Source: Dillenia suffruticosa (lineage: Eukaryota > Streptophyta > Magnoliopsida > Dilleniales > Dilleniaceae). From it: DNA of 64,000 nt. Below are positions 9,002 through 18,908 of this stretch, in pieces. Below the pieces are notes generated by a model, which was given only the letters and a program-made list of their open reading frames with translations, ran no database searches and was not told the DNA's origin. The stretch is taken from the NCBI GenBank assembly GCA_033439265.1, contig JAVTVX010000002.1:8654174-8718173 (forward strand). The letters run 5' to 3'. The stretch's first letter is position 1. Each line of letters opens with the position of its first letter. A program made the position numbers and the translations under genes.

Positions 9002-9498
9002 GTTAAAATTTTAAAGAAGCAAGCAGCAAACTATGAATGAATACTTCAAAGATTTAATTGATATCTCAAAGAAAGTATACAAGTAGTTGAAACATTTTTT
9101 CATACTTTACAAAAGGTAGGACATCCTCTATTTATAAAGAAAGAAGAGAAGAAGAGAATTTAGACAAAATAAGAGGGAGGAGAGGGCCTTAGCCCAGGCC
9201 CTCTCCTTACTAACCGTTGGGGCTGTCCCCAACGGCTAGTTTTACTAGCCGTTGGCACAGTCCCAATGGCTAGTTTATCAAGCCAATGGGGGACCCTTTG
9301 TCCCCCATTTGTAAGGCCCTAAATGGGCCCAGCCTGAACCTCTACGGGCCAGGCCCATTTAGGGCCTTACAAATGGATTGAAAATAGGACTCAAAGAATA
9401 ACCAACTTCGGGGCATCAATTTCGAAACTCATTTTATGACTTCTCTTTAGGGCTTCTTTAAAGAGAGCTAAGGAACCCAATTATGCTTCATTTCAACA
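9001..9498 (-). repeat. Copia D 5' LTR with consecutive hairpins
   Basis: This LTR is 498 bp, bounded by TGTTAAAA and TTTCAACA. A TATA box (minus strand) lies at 9129-9136. Between 9214 and 9370 are four back-to-back inverted repeats. The last has perfect 19-bp arms (9311-9329 and 9352-9370). The 3' LTR copy lacks part of this block. Confidence 0.95.
9129..9136 (-). promoter_or_regulatory. Candidate TATA box in Copia D 5' LTR
   Basis: The minus strand reads TATAAATA with an upstream CTTCTTTCTT pyrimidine tract. It is at the same place as in the 3' LTR. In this LTR it would drive the genomic transcript leftwards. Confidence 0.7.
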
Positions 9499-9503
9499 TA
9501 CTC
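9499..9503. repeat. Target-site duplication TACTC (right copy, Copia D)
   Basis: It is identical to 1155-1159 and directly follows the CA end of the LTR. Confidence 0.96.
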
Positions 9504-10110
9504 TCCCTCTGCCTACCCTCTGCACAGATAATCTCCTCTCACCGCAGTGGCTCGGTGGCATCATCACAAATGGCCTCCCACTAAGTGAGGGCATCACCAT
9601 CTAACAATCTCTCTGCTACGTGCAACCTATACTCCTTGCTCAACCCCAAATTTGTCAGGATCCGACGGGTCCTGGTGACCCAGTGCTTACCTATAGTGGC
9701 ATCACTGAGTCCCAAAAAGTTTGTGCATCCTAACTGCTAAGTTTCTTTGACAAGCTCAGTCAGCTCATGAATGCACCTAAGTGTGGAAGAGGTAGTATCA
9801 CTCAGACCTAATACTGAAGGAAGACTGGCTGCCGGTGGAGGATCCAGTCTGCAGAGGTAGGTATTACCGCTGGAGTCTGCGTGACCATCGGTGGTGGTGG
9901 GGGTGGCAACTGAACCTTGTGTAAACTGTGCCACTCGTACACCTGCCTAAATGCATGGTGGAACCGCAGCTGTCGTAGCCGATTGAGGAGGCAATGGAGG
10001 AGGTGCACGAGATGAGGATGTATCCTCGGGTACTCTAGGTAGCTCGGTAGGTGGCTCAGGGGATACAAATCTAGTGCCCCGCCTTGTCATCATGGCTCTG
10101 TAAAGGAATA
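9504..10110 (-). pseudogene. Ty3/gypsy element A: gag N-terminal and capsid part
   Basis: This is the continuation of the gag interrupted at 1159. The minus strand begins near 10100 and shows a FRQVYEW-like segment followed by Pro-rich spacers and a RCIHELTELVKET segment. These parallel the gag of element M (EAFRQVYEWY, RRVHELTQ at 59720-59940). Further along, remnants of the WxxDMExIL/WW capsid region are seen with stops. Nothing long is open. Confidence 0.75.
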
Positions 10111-10402
10111 ATTTTTCGTTAGACATGATTCAAGAATTAGGGTTAGTTACGAAGTAACTAACCCCCTAAAATGAATGAAGTTATCGATTTAAGAACCGTT
10201 GGCAATGATATGTTAGGTGAGATACGAACCGTATCTAACCTCCTAAAAATAAAAGAACTTATATGCCTAAAACCATATACTGGGATCTCATGACTGCAAA
10301 GAAACTCTTATTGATGACTTTTGAAAATGTACTTGGGAATATTTTCAAAACTCTTTTCATTAAAACATAACTTTCAACCTGGAGCTTTGATACTAACCGA
10401 AT
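10111..10402 (-). other. Element A 5' leader and degraded primer-binding site
   Basis: This is the untranslated leader between gag and the 5' LTR. Next to the LTR the minus strand reads TTAGTATCAAAGC, a mutated form of the TGGTATCAAAGC site of element M. No gene is seen here. Confidence 0.75.
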
Positions 10403-13400
10403 TGTCATGCCCCGACCCTCAGACCGAGCACGTAATAACCGCAAGACTATCAAATCAACCTGTATAACCTATTTAAAAGCTGCTTTTCCTCAAAAACATA
10501 TTCCCAAGTAAAAAAAATTAAAATGTAACGTTTTGCCTCAATGCCTATATAAACAACAACTTGAGAGTTTCAAATTACATTTACATGACATAAATATAGT
10601 CATCCTAGATAAATGTACAATGGTCATTCTATAGATCTCAAATAAATACATCATCAAGTTCATCACGGAAGAATAGTTATCCATACCAAAAAGTCCAATA
10701 TCCCCAAAAGTATATCAAATATGTCGCAATGTCCCTTAACACGTCTCCCTGATAATCTATATCTAGAATCATGGAAAATGAGGGGTGAATATTTATGGGG
10801 ACATACTCAGTGAACGAGGGGATCGATAATGTGTTATCAATTATATGTGTGAGCACGAAGTATCAAAGCACAATTTAAAATACGATAGCATTATGAACAT
10901 CCATGACAATTTCACAAATCATGAATCATATGTCATACATCGTAGTATCAACACAGGCATCCGTCAATGTTTCAAAATCATATAGAGCTGGCCAGTAAAA
11001 TATCCCTAGCGATGGTCTACTGTGACCAATGACGGACGCATTGAGGGTTTTTTTGTAAAAGTATAAAACAAATCAAGTTCTCTTCCCCAATGTTGGCCAC
11101 GGGCCTCAATAGTATCAAGTACAACAATATAATCATATATAGAATCTGTCCGAAGCTGGACAGTGACGTACACACGTCCTCCCTTAAATGGTTCATCTGG
11201 CCGCGACTATACATATGACGTTTTGGGGATACCTCCTACAGAAAAGTATTCGGACACAATGGGTGCCACTGCTAAATCCCTTCGTAGCTACGGAAGTCCA
11301 TCATGGACATCATCACATCATCATATCACAAGTGGGCATCCGATCCATGCATCACAAGTAAGCAAATTTGGTCCATATCAATTTATCAAAACCAAATCAG
11401 TCAATGTGCCAATATAAATGGAAGTGTATAAATCATGTCAAGTTCTCAAAAGTGGCACAAAGTCATTTCAACACAAATTTCACGGATGCATATCGTTTAA
11501 ATAAATCATTGAGATACTCCAATGATCACAAAAGAACATTTGTAAAAATATATCAATCTCATTCTTTTACACACATCATAAACCATGTCATTTGAAAAGT
11601 TATTAAAATATGGATTTGTTAAATCAATAACATAGTGTCTACAGTGCTACTCATTGTATACGGGTGGGTATGACACTCCCTAAGAACACCACAACGTGTT
11701 AAAAATGTACTCCCCTCGATGATCATCAGTGTATCAGTACAATAGCAATACAAAAGATATGCTCATATACACTCTTTATATTCCAAATCACTTACCAAAC
11801 TAGGACACAAATTGTCACCATACCGAGTACACCCATACTAACTATAAAACTTCAATCCTTTTCATTTCTAGCTTAAGTCTAACTCAATTATACAAAGACA
11901 TAGAAATTTATTCTATGTACACTTAACTGTGAAATTTCAAATCTGCATAGTCATGGAAAACAGACTATAACTTCCACCACACATATCCAAATCATATGAT
12001 TCTTATCTCAAATTAAAGATAACACATAGATCTACAAATTTCATAACTAGGGCTCAGATTGATTCAGACAAGAAGACACCTCAAATTGAGAAGAACTCCT
12101 TGGCTAGAATAGGAGAGAACATGATATTTCTTTGCAGAACATCTAACTTTGAAAAATCACTAAAAATCAAATTCTCTTCAGAATTAAACGAATCATATCT
12201 CATTTTAAAGTTACGGAAGTTTAGTTTCGTATGGAAGACCTCACTCAATTTGTATTTGTGTAGAAAAAGTTATTACGGAAAGACTACACTCTGCATAGTT
12301 TGCCTTGTTTTATAGAAATTTAAAATTTCAATGTTTACATCAAATCTTTCCTCCCTTTTTAGTGCAGAAATTTCTGCACACTATACACCTTTTTCTCCTC
12401 CAATTTCTTGGCCAAACACAACCAATTTTGCATACACATTTCTCATATCAATTTATTCAACAATCATACATCAATATTCATCACTTTAACATTAGAATTC
12501 ATCAAACACAACTGGCCCTTTGAGTCCAATTTTTCAGCCCACCCAAAAATACATTTCTCATCCAATTTTCGGCCACAATGTACACACATACGTTCAATAC
12601 CTTACCAAAAATTTTGCACACATTCCTAATGTTTCATTTAGGTTCCACCTGAATTTTAAGTCATAAAATATGCTAAAAACATCACATTTAGGCATTCATA
12701 CAGAGTGCTCAAAAATTCAGCAATGTGTAGAATTTTTATTACCTCAATTCTTGATATTTCAAGTCCAAATCAAGACCATCCTTTAAAAATTTCTTCTCCT
12801 CCCTTGCTAGGGCTCTTGGCCTCCTCTAGCTTACAAGTTAGCCTCTTTCTTTTGACTCCAAATTTAAATATGTTGGATTAGTGTTTGAGGGGAGTGCATC
12901 CATACAAAAATTTTCAAGTGTTGTTTGAAGAAAATCACACCTTTCTTTAATAGAATTTCTCTTGGTTCCCTTTGATCTTCACCAAGCAAAACTTCTCATT
13001 TTGCTCAAATTTTTGGATATGTTGTAATTGGGCTTGTGAAAATTTGATTTATATAAAAATATTGGGGTGGTGTGTTGAAACAAATTTGGGTTCCCTCATC
13101 TTGAACTCACAGCCATGAGAGGAAGAAAAGGACAGAACTTTTGCTTGGCTCTTGAACTTCACGGTTTTGGCAATGAAAGAAAACTAGGTGTTTGGCTCTT
13201 GTTAACTTTCCCCAATCAATCCTAGCCCTTCACATTTCAAGATTTATTCCTAGCCATTGGATTGTTTGGTCACAAAATGTTCCCTCTTCTTTTTCTCACG
13301 ATTTTGAAGAACAAAAAGTCTAAGTGTTTGCTTTATTTTCTTGTGTCATTAATTCCTAGTCATCCATCCTTTTCAAGATCAATTCCTAACCATTGGACAC

Positions 13401-13614
13401 ATGGTCACAAGCACAATTGTCCTTGCTCCTTTCATGTTCTTTCTCTTCTTCTCACACAACAAAACACTTTTCTCTCACTATAAGCACATGTCTTCATTAA
13501 ATGTTTGTCTCCTAACCACCAAGATCCACACAATTTTTATCCCATTTCAAATCAAATCCTCACCGTTGATTTGTTTCCAAGAAAATCCAAGCATTTAACT
13601 TAATGAATAGTGCA
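10403..13614 (-). repeat. Element A 5' LTR, about 3.2 kb, truncated at its start
   Basis: The LTR end TGTCATGCCCCGACCC lies at 10403, next to the primer site. The interior holds the two LTR modules shared with other long LTRs here: 10980-11300 (TAGCTACGG, GGATACCTCC, GACCAATGACGGACGCA) and 11935-12210. By comparison with solo LTRs S and P, the sequence near 13100-13610 corresponds to a point about 0.8-0.9 kb inside the LTR, so the outermost part is missing. The ORFs within are short and not conserved. The right edge is placed where similarity to element B begins. Confidence 0.75.
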
Positions 13615-14205
13615 TGTCTCCCATGTGCAAGGTTTGGATCTTTTCTTCATAGTATTGGATAATTTTTGCAGATCCTCGCCTTTTATTTTCCAACACCCTA
13701 TTCATTTTGGTCAGTTGAACAATCTCTTTATCTGCCTCGGTACAATATTCAGTTAGGAACTGACCCCATTTCTTCTAGTATTCAAGATTTTCTTTTAACT
13801 AAGATTTTTATATTTTATTGCAAGCAATTCTTCCATTTGTTGTTGTAACTGGCTATGAGTTTGAAACAATTCCTACTGTAGCTTATTGATTTCTGCCACT
13901 TGGGCATCCATTAGCAAATCTTTCCTTGCAAACCTAGTAGACTCTACTTCTTCCATACTATATTCTATTAAAATGTAATAATTCTCATTACTTAGCTCAT
14001 TCTCTTTATTCTTTGTTTCCTCTAATAGATCTTCCTCCATTGAAGACTGATATTTGTCTGGTTCCATTGCTACAAAATTTCTGATAATGTTAGAAAAATT
14101 CCTATAAGATATAATAATTATTCCTAGTTATAATATATGCTTAAATGCAGATGTTCCTACTTAATATCATCCTTTTTCTTATTCTAGGGTCTGATACCAT
14201 TTATT
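13615..14205 (-). other. Element B leader/gag-start fragment (first copy)
   Basis: This is closely similar to 18275-18872, including the CTTCATAGTATTGGATAATTT stretch, the CCAACACCCTATTCATTTTGG stretch (each noted as a short anchor) and the GTCTGATACCA primer-site complement at 14189-14199. It is the 5' internal end of a B-type element whose remainder to the left is missing. On the minus strand a short acidic frame starting MEPDKYQSSMEEDLLEETK is the start of a coiled-coil-like gag or leader ORF. It is repeated in decayed form in the second copy near 18600-18740. Confidence 0.75.
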
Positions 14206-15943
14206 TGTCATGCCCCAATTTCACCCCTTGCCAGGGTTTCATCGGCGATGGATTGCCTGGTTCTCACCAGGGTTCAATCACTTTGCATGGTCTTTAAGTC
14301 ATTCTAAAATGATAGATCTTTCTTTTGTTTTAATCACTACATATTACAGAAAGTCTTTTATACATGATAAAGTAACAGAATTTCTATAATAGAGAGGTTA
14401 ACCATCACGAAACTATCCTTATCCATTAATCTTTCTCGGTCATTGTTCCTGCAGGATCTAACATAATTTTTAGTGTGAGGGTAATTGTCCAGTAAGGTCC
14501 ATGTGTACATATATAGAAAAATTCAATATAAAAATTATATGATAACGGTCTTATTGAAAAATCTTCTTTTTTTGAAAAATCTTTTTATGCAACAACAACA
14601 TGTATATTTGAATAATAATAGTAATACAATCAGTACAAGAGTGGTTTACTTTCGTCTTATCCCTCCACAAGAATAGTCTCCTTATCCCTCCAAGGAGGTC
14701 CAATTCTAGAAAATCCTAATAGTCTTCCCCCACATTATGTGGACAAACCTCCTATCTACAATAATGAGGTGCTACCGATTTGTGTTTTGATGTTCGACAA
14801 AGTCCTTACTTGCTCGAACGATCTCCACACATAGCGACTTATATAATAATCATAATCACATACATTGATGTAACAGTAGGAAATCATGGTAACAGTAGTA
14901 AAATATGGTAACATTAGAAAATTATGGTAACAGTAATAAATTATGGTAGTAATTCATAAAATCAGTGGCTTATTATGATGATTATAGAAAATAATGGTGG
15001 TTTTGCATAATATAAATATGAAACATAGAGAACTTCTTACCTTAAGGAGTTGTCTTTAACCAAGAAACTTACTTTGCCTACTCTTTTTCTCTTGTTGCAA
15101 TTTTCTCTCTTTCTCTTTTCTTTGTCTTCCTTTCTCTCTCTTTCTTTCTTTTCTCTCTTTCTCTCTTCCTTTCTCCCTCTTGACCGAATTTGATGGTTTT
15201 AGAATGAAGGGGATGGGGTATTTATAGGTAAAGGTAGGTAATGGATAGTTGCCAAGTGTTGGGATACTTGTTCATCACCTAAGGCCTTTAGTCTTGATAC
15301 CAACCACTTGTCCTTCCATGTGTTAACTATATAAAGGACATATCTTTGTTGCAAGACATTTTTCCTCCAAGTGGTATAGTTTATTGATGAACAAGTATCA
15401 TGGTCGGTGTTGTCTTTTCTTTGGTCTGTGGTTGCATGTTTATTACATATTGGATCTGGTTGAGTGGTCTGGTCACCTTATTTCCATGTAATATCATTTT
15501 GTAAATGTATTTATGTTATTTTAGTTTGTTTACTTAAGAATTATATGTAAATAAGGAAATATCTCCCATTTGGATTGAATAAAAATAGTTTTAGAACCTA
15601 CTTTTTAAGAATAAAAAGTCAACTCTCCATTTTAAGAACAAAACCCAAAATGGCTAACATTGTTGGCTCCTATTTGGATGGCTAATAGTTTAGAAAAATT
15701 CTAGAAAAACAGAATTTCCCCTATTTGATATATAAGGAACAATTACTTAGATTTTTCTCATTGTTTTCTAAATATTTCAAAAACCTCATTTTTAGGGTAC
15801 TTAGTTTCTAACGAGTTGGTCAAACCTAGGTTTTTAATATTCTAATTATCTGATTTCATATCCAATTCCTACATTTCAGGTAACATCCTCATTTTATCAT
15901 TAATAATAAGTTATTTTTTACAACTAAATTGAGGTATGTGATA
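14206..15943 (-). repeat. Element B LTR (left, 1738 bp)
   Basis: It starts TGTCATGCCCCAATTTC and ends GGTATGTGATA, a decayed GTGACA end. It aligns along its length with the LTR at 18873-22348 once the inserted solo LTR is removed. Pyrimidine-rich tracts (15100-15180) and ATGGTAACAGTAGTAAA-type short repeats (14870-14960) are shared with the right copy. On its left lies an internal 5' region and on its right an internal 3' region, so one LTR serves two internal regions. Confidence 0.88.
14870..14965 (+). repeat. Short tandem array in B LTR (ATGGTAACAGTAGTAAA-like)
   Basis: Four or five degenerate units of about 20 bp are built on AATCATGGTAACAGTARTAAA. The same array occurs at 21300-21395 in the right LTR, so it was already present before the element inserted. 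Confidence 0.8.
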
Positions 15944-15958
15944 TTCCTTCTCCCTTAA
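15944..15958 (-). other. Element B polypurine tract
   Basis: The minus strand reads TTTAAGGGAGAAGGA immediately before the LTR start at 15943. The same AAGGGxGAAGGA form stands next to the 3' LTR of gypsy element G. Confidence 0.8.
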
Positions 15959-16910
15959 AAAAATTTTGTCCTCGAAATTAGTATCTGGTTTCTAGAATAG
16001 AATATAATACTTTTATTGAATCTCATCTTCAAGTTCCTATGTAGCATTTTCTATATTCATGGTGACTCCATAGTGCTTTTATCACATTCTAGAATTTCTA
16101 CTAAGGGAATAAATATTTTAAGTTTTTGTAGTCAATAAATACCTCGAAAATTTCCCTATGCAAATAATGTCTTCACTTTTGAGGATAAATATCTAGTTTA
16201 CCAACTCCAAATCATGAGTGAAATAATTTTACTCATAACACTTTATTTACCTTGATAACCTATCTTTTGATATAATTAGTATAAACCACAAATCTATCTT
16301 TTCTTTTAGCAAAGTGAGTATTGGAACTGTAGTTAATCTCTATTTCAATCCGAAAAAGCTTGGCTCATATTTGTTATCTCAATCAAACTTAGTATTTTCT
16401 GAGTTAGCTTTGTCGAAGGTCTAACTAATTTCAAAAAATTTTGCATAAACCTTCTATAGTATCCAGCTAGTTTTAGGAAACTTTGTACTTCAGTTATTGT
16501 TCTTGGGATTTTCTATGGCAAAATGGATTTTCACTTAGAAAAATCAACAAAAATTTCATTTATAGAAATAACGTGACTAGGGAGAGTAACTTTTCTAAAA
16601 TTCATATATGCTAGATTTGGTATACAATCTATTTTCTAAAAATTTGTAATACAAATGCTCTTCATATTATCCTTCTAAATATCAATAAATTATCATGATA
16701 TCGAGATAACCAATCAATTTCTAATATAATATCATATTCTTGAATGGGTAGAATTATCAAGTCTATTGGAATATCAGCAATCTCGACTTTGTATGATTTT
16801 TCTATAAATTCAGTACTCATACTAATTCCTATTTGAGTACTTACATCCAATATATATGATAATTTTTCAACCTTAACATCTATGACTTTTATCAATACTA
16901 GGAGCAATGA
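15959..16910 (-). pseudogene. Element B: remnant protease joined to RT/RNase H remnant
   Basis: In element direction a decayed aspartic protease (16662-16907; SYILDVSTQIGISMS, then EYDIILEIDWL) is followed almost at once by RT thumb and RNase H pieces (TEVQSFLKLAGYYRRFMQNF near 16440-16510; KNLKYLF near 16120). The RT palm, which needs about 600 bp with the FIDD box, is absent. This copy therefore has a large internal deletion, or it descends from a shortened, non-autonomous form. The integrase is missing too. Many stops are present. Confidence 0.75.
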
Positions 16911-18040
16911 ATGAATATAGATCCAGGACCTAGAAGAATACCTTCTGCCACATTAGGTGCTTCAGGTGTTTCCTTTCCTTCAATGGTGAAGACCTTACCT
17001 TACACTCTGAGCTTACTATTTTGATTGTTTTGTCTTTGATCCTGAGGTAGGCCTCTCTTATTTACTGTCTTGGGACAATCCTTAATATAGTGCTTATTAG
17101 TTCCATATTTCATACATTTTTCAGCTTTTAGCCAACACTTATTCTCATTATCTTCAACCTTTTGCAATAATTGCAAAATTCTCTTTGTTCTTCTTGTTTG
17201 CTAGGACTTTCTATACCTTTTTCTTGATTATTAATAATTTGGCTTTGGGTTGCTAAATCATTTGAACCATAGAATCTTCTTGAAATCTTCATTGTTGCCA
17301 ATTTGATGAAGTCATTCTCTTGCTGGTTCCAATTTGCCATTTGCTTTTACTATCTTCTACTCAACGTGCTAGCTTTATTGCCTTAGAATAAGTTTCTATG
17401 ATGATAGGTGCTAAAGTATCTTGTATTTCCCATCGCAACCCCGTAATGAAATTTTTAATTCGATCCTCTTCAGTTGTTACTAATAAAGGAGCAAACTTTG
17501 AAAGTTTTGTAAATCTGGTTTCATATTGAGAAACTGTCATACAATCTTGTTTGAGAACAAGAAATTCTTCTTCTCACTTTTCACGTATGTGGCATGGATA
17601 ATATTTTTCATTGAATTCGTTCAAAAAATTTTCCCAGGTATGTAGGGTATTATTTTGTTCCCATTTATAGGAGATGGTTTGCCATCATTCTCTAGCTATC
17701 CCGAAAAGTTGATATACTACTAGTCTAATTTTTCATTCATCTGTATAGTTTAAAACCACAAAAATTCCTTCCATTTCTTTTAATCATAATTCAGCTCTCT
17801 CATCATTTCCATATCCTCCATCAAACCTTGGAGGATGGAACTTCAAAAATCGTTCCAAGACAACATCTTCAGATTGTTCAGTATTTGGTGGCGGGTTGTG
17901 TGGAGACTGGTGGTTGGCTATATTATTGGCTTGTTATTCTATTATTTGGGATACTCTATCTAGTGTCGCAATCACTTGATCTAACGAGTTCAAAACTTGA
18001 TCAATCGAATGGTTTTGTCGTTGTCTCGTTCTAACTATCT
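16911..18040 (-). pseudogene. Element B gag, degraded
   Basis: The minus strand shows the gypsy Gag retrotrans_gag region: FHPPRFDGGYGN near 17830, WLKEMEGIF, YPCHIREKWEEEFLVLKQ and QYETRFTKLSKFAP around 17480-17620, and FITGLRWEIQ. Downstream near 17060-17150 is a zinc-knuckle remnant (CMKYGTNKHYIKDCP, with Cys-to-Tyr in the second position). Scattered stops and frame breaks occur throughout. It encodes the capsid/nucleocapsid of the same family as the LTRs around it. Confidence 0.82.
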
Positions 18041-18872
18041 TAATATAAATACTCCGAGAAAATACCTTCAAAATAGTGAAAGTAGTTAACATGTCAAAAA
18101 GATACAAAGATCTATAGTAGTAATATTACTAGTTAATGTATAACTATATTGCATCATTAAAACATATCCTTAAATAGCAACATTCATGATTTGATCTAAG
18201 AAGATTAGTTAGCTGGGGCTAGTTCTCTAAGTGTTGGCTAGGTTCCTGACTATCTCTTCTTGCATATTGCATAGATCATGTAGGCCCATGCGCAAGGATC
18301 AGATCTTTTCTTCATAGTATTGGATAATTTTTGCAGATCCTTGCCTTTCCTTTTCCAACACCCTATTCATTTTGGTTAGTTGATCAATCTCTTTATCTAC
18401 CTCAGTACAATAGTCAGTTAGGAACTGACCCCGTTTCTTCTGGTATTCAAGATTTTTTTTCTAAAATAAGATTTTCATATTTAACTGCAAGCAATTCTTC
18501 CATTTGTTGTTGTAACTGGCTATGAGTTTGAAACAATTCCTATTGTAGCTCATTGATTTCTGCCACTTGGGCATCCATTAGCAAATCTTTCCTTCCAGAC
18601 CTAGTAGACTCTACTTCTTCTTTACTCTCTTCTATTAAAATGTAATAATTCTCATTACTTGGCTCATTCTCTTTGTCTTTTATTTCCTATGATGGATCTT
18701 CCTCCATTGAAAACTGATATTTGTCTGGTTCTATTGCTACAAAATTTCTGATAATGTTAAAAAAATTCCTGTAAGACATAATAATTATTACTAGTTATAA
18801 TAGATGCTTAAATGTAGATATTTCTACTTAATATCATTTTTTTTCTTATTCTAGGCTCTGATACCATTTATT
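18041..18872 (-). other. Element B 5' leader with primer-binding site
   Basis: This is the non-coding or weakly coding leader, duplicated at 13615-14205. The primer site TGGTATCAGAGC (minus strand) is at 18855-18866, separated from the LTR by AAATAA. A start-of-gag frame with Glu-rich sequence lies near 18540-18740 but is broken. Confidence 0.8.
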
Positions 18873-18903
18873 TGTCACGCCCCAAATCCACCCTCTTGTC
18901 GGG

Positions 18904-18908
18904 GCTTC
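18904..18908. repeat. Target-site duplication GCTTC (left, solo LTR Q)
   Basis: It is repeated exactly at 20700-20704. The uninterrupted sequence is preserved in the left B LTR as CCAGGGTTTCATCGGCG. Confidence 0.93.

Larger units (their letters stand above)
1160..9498 (-). mobile_element. Ty1/copia retrotransposon D, complete but defective, split by a hAT element
   Basis: This is an 8339-bp LTR element in minus orientation. It has TG...CA LTRs at 1160-1591 and 9001-9498, a TACTC duplication, a polypurine tract next to the 3' LTR at 1592 and an initiator-Met-type primer-binding site next to the 5' LTR. Domain order in element direction is Gag, protease, GAG-pre-integrase, integrase, reverse transcriptase, RNase H; integrase before RT defines Copia. 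Subtracting the hAT insertion (3842-7374) and its 8-bp duplication leaves about 4.8 kb, normal for a plant Copia. Frameshifts, stops and a changed protease residue show that it is dead. It interrupts the gag of gypsy element A. Confidence 0.96.
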
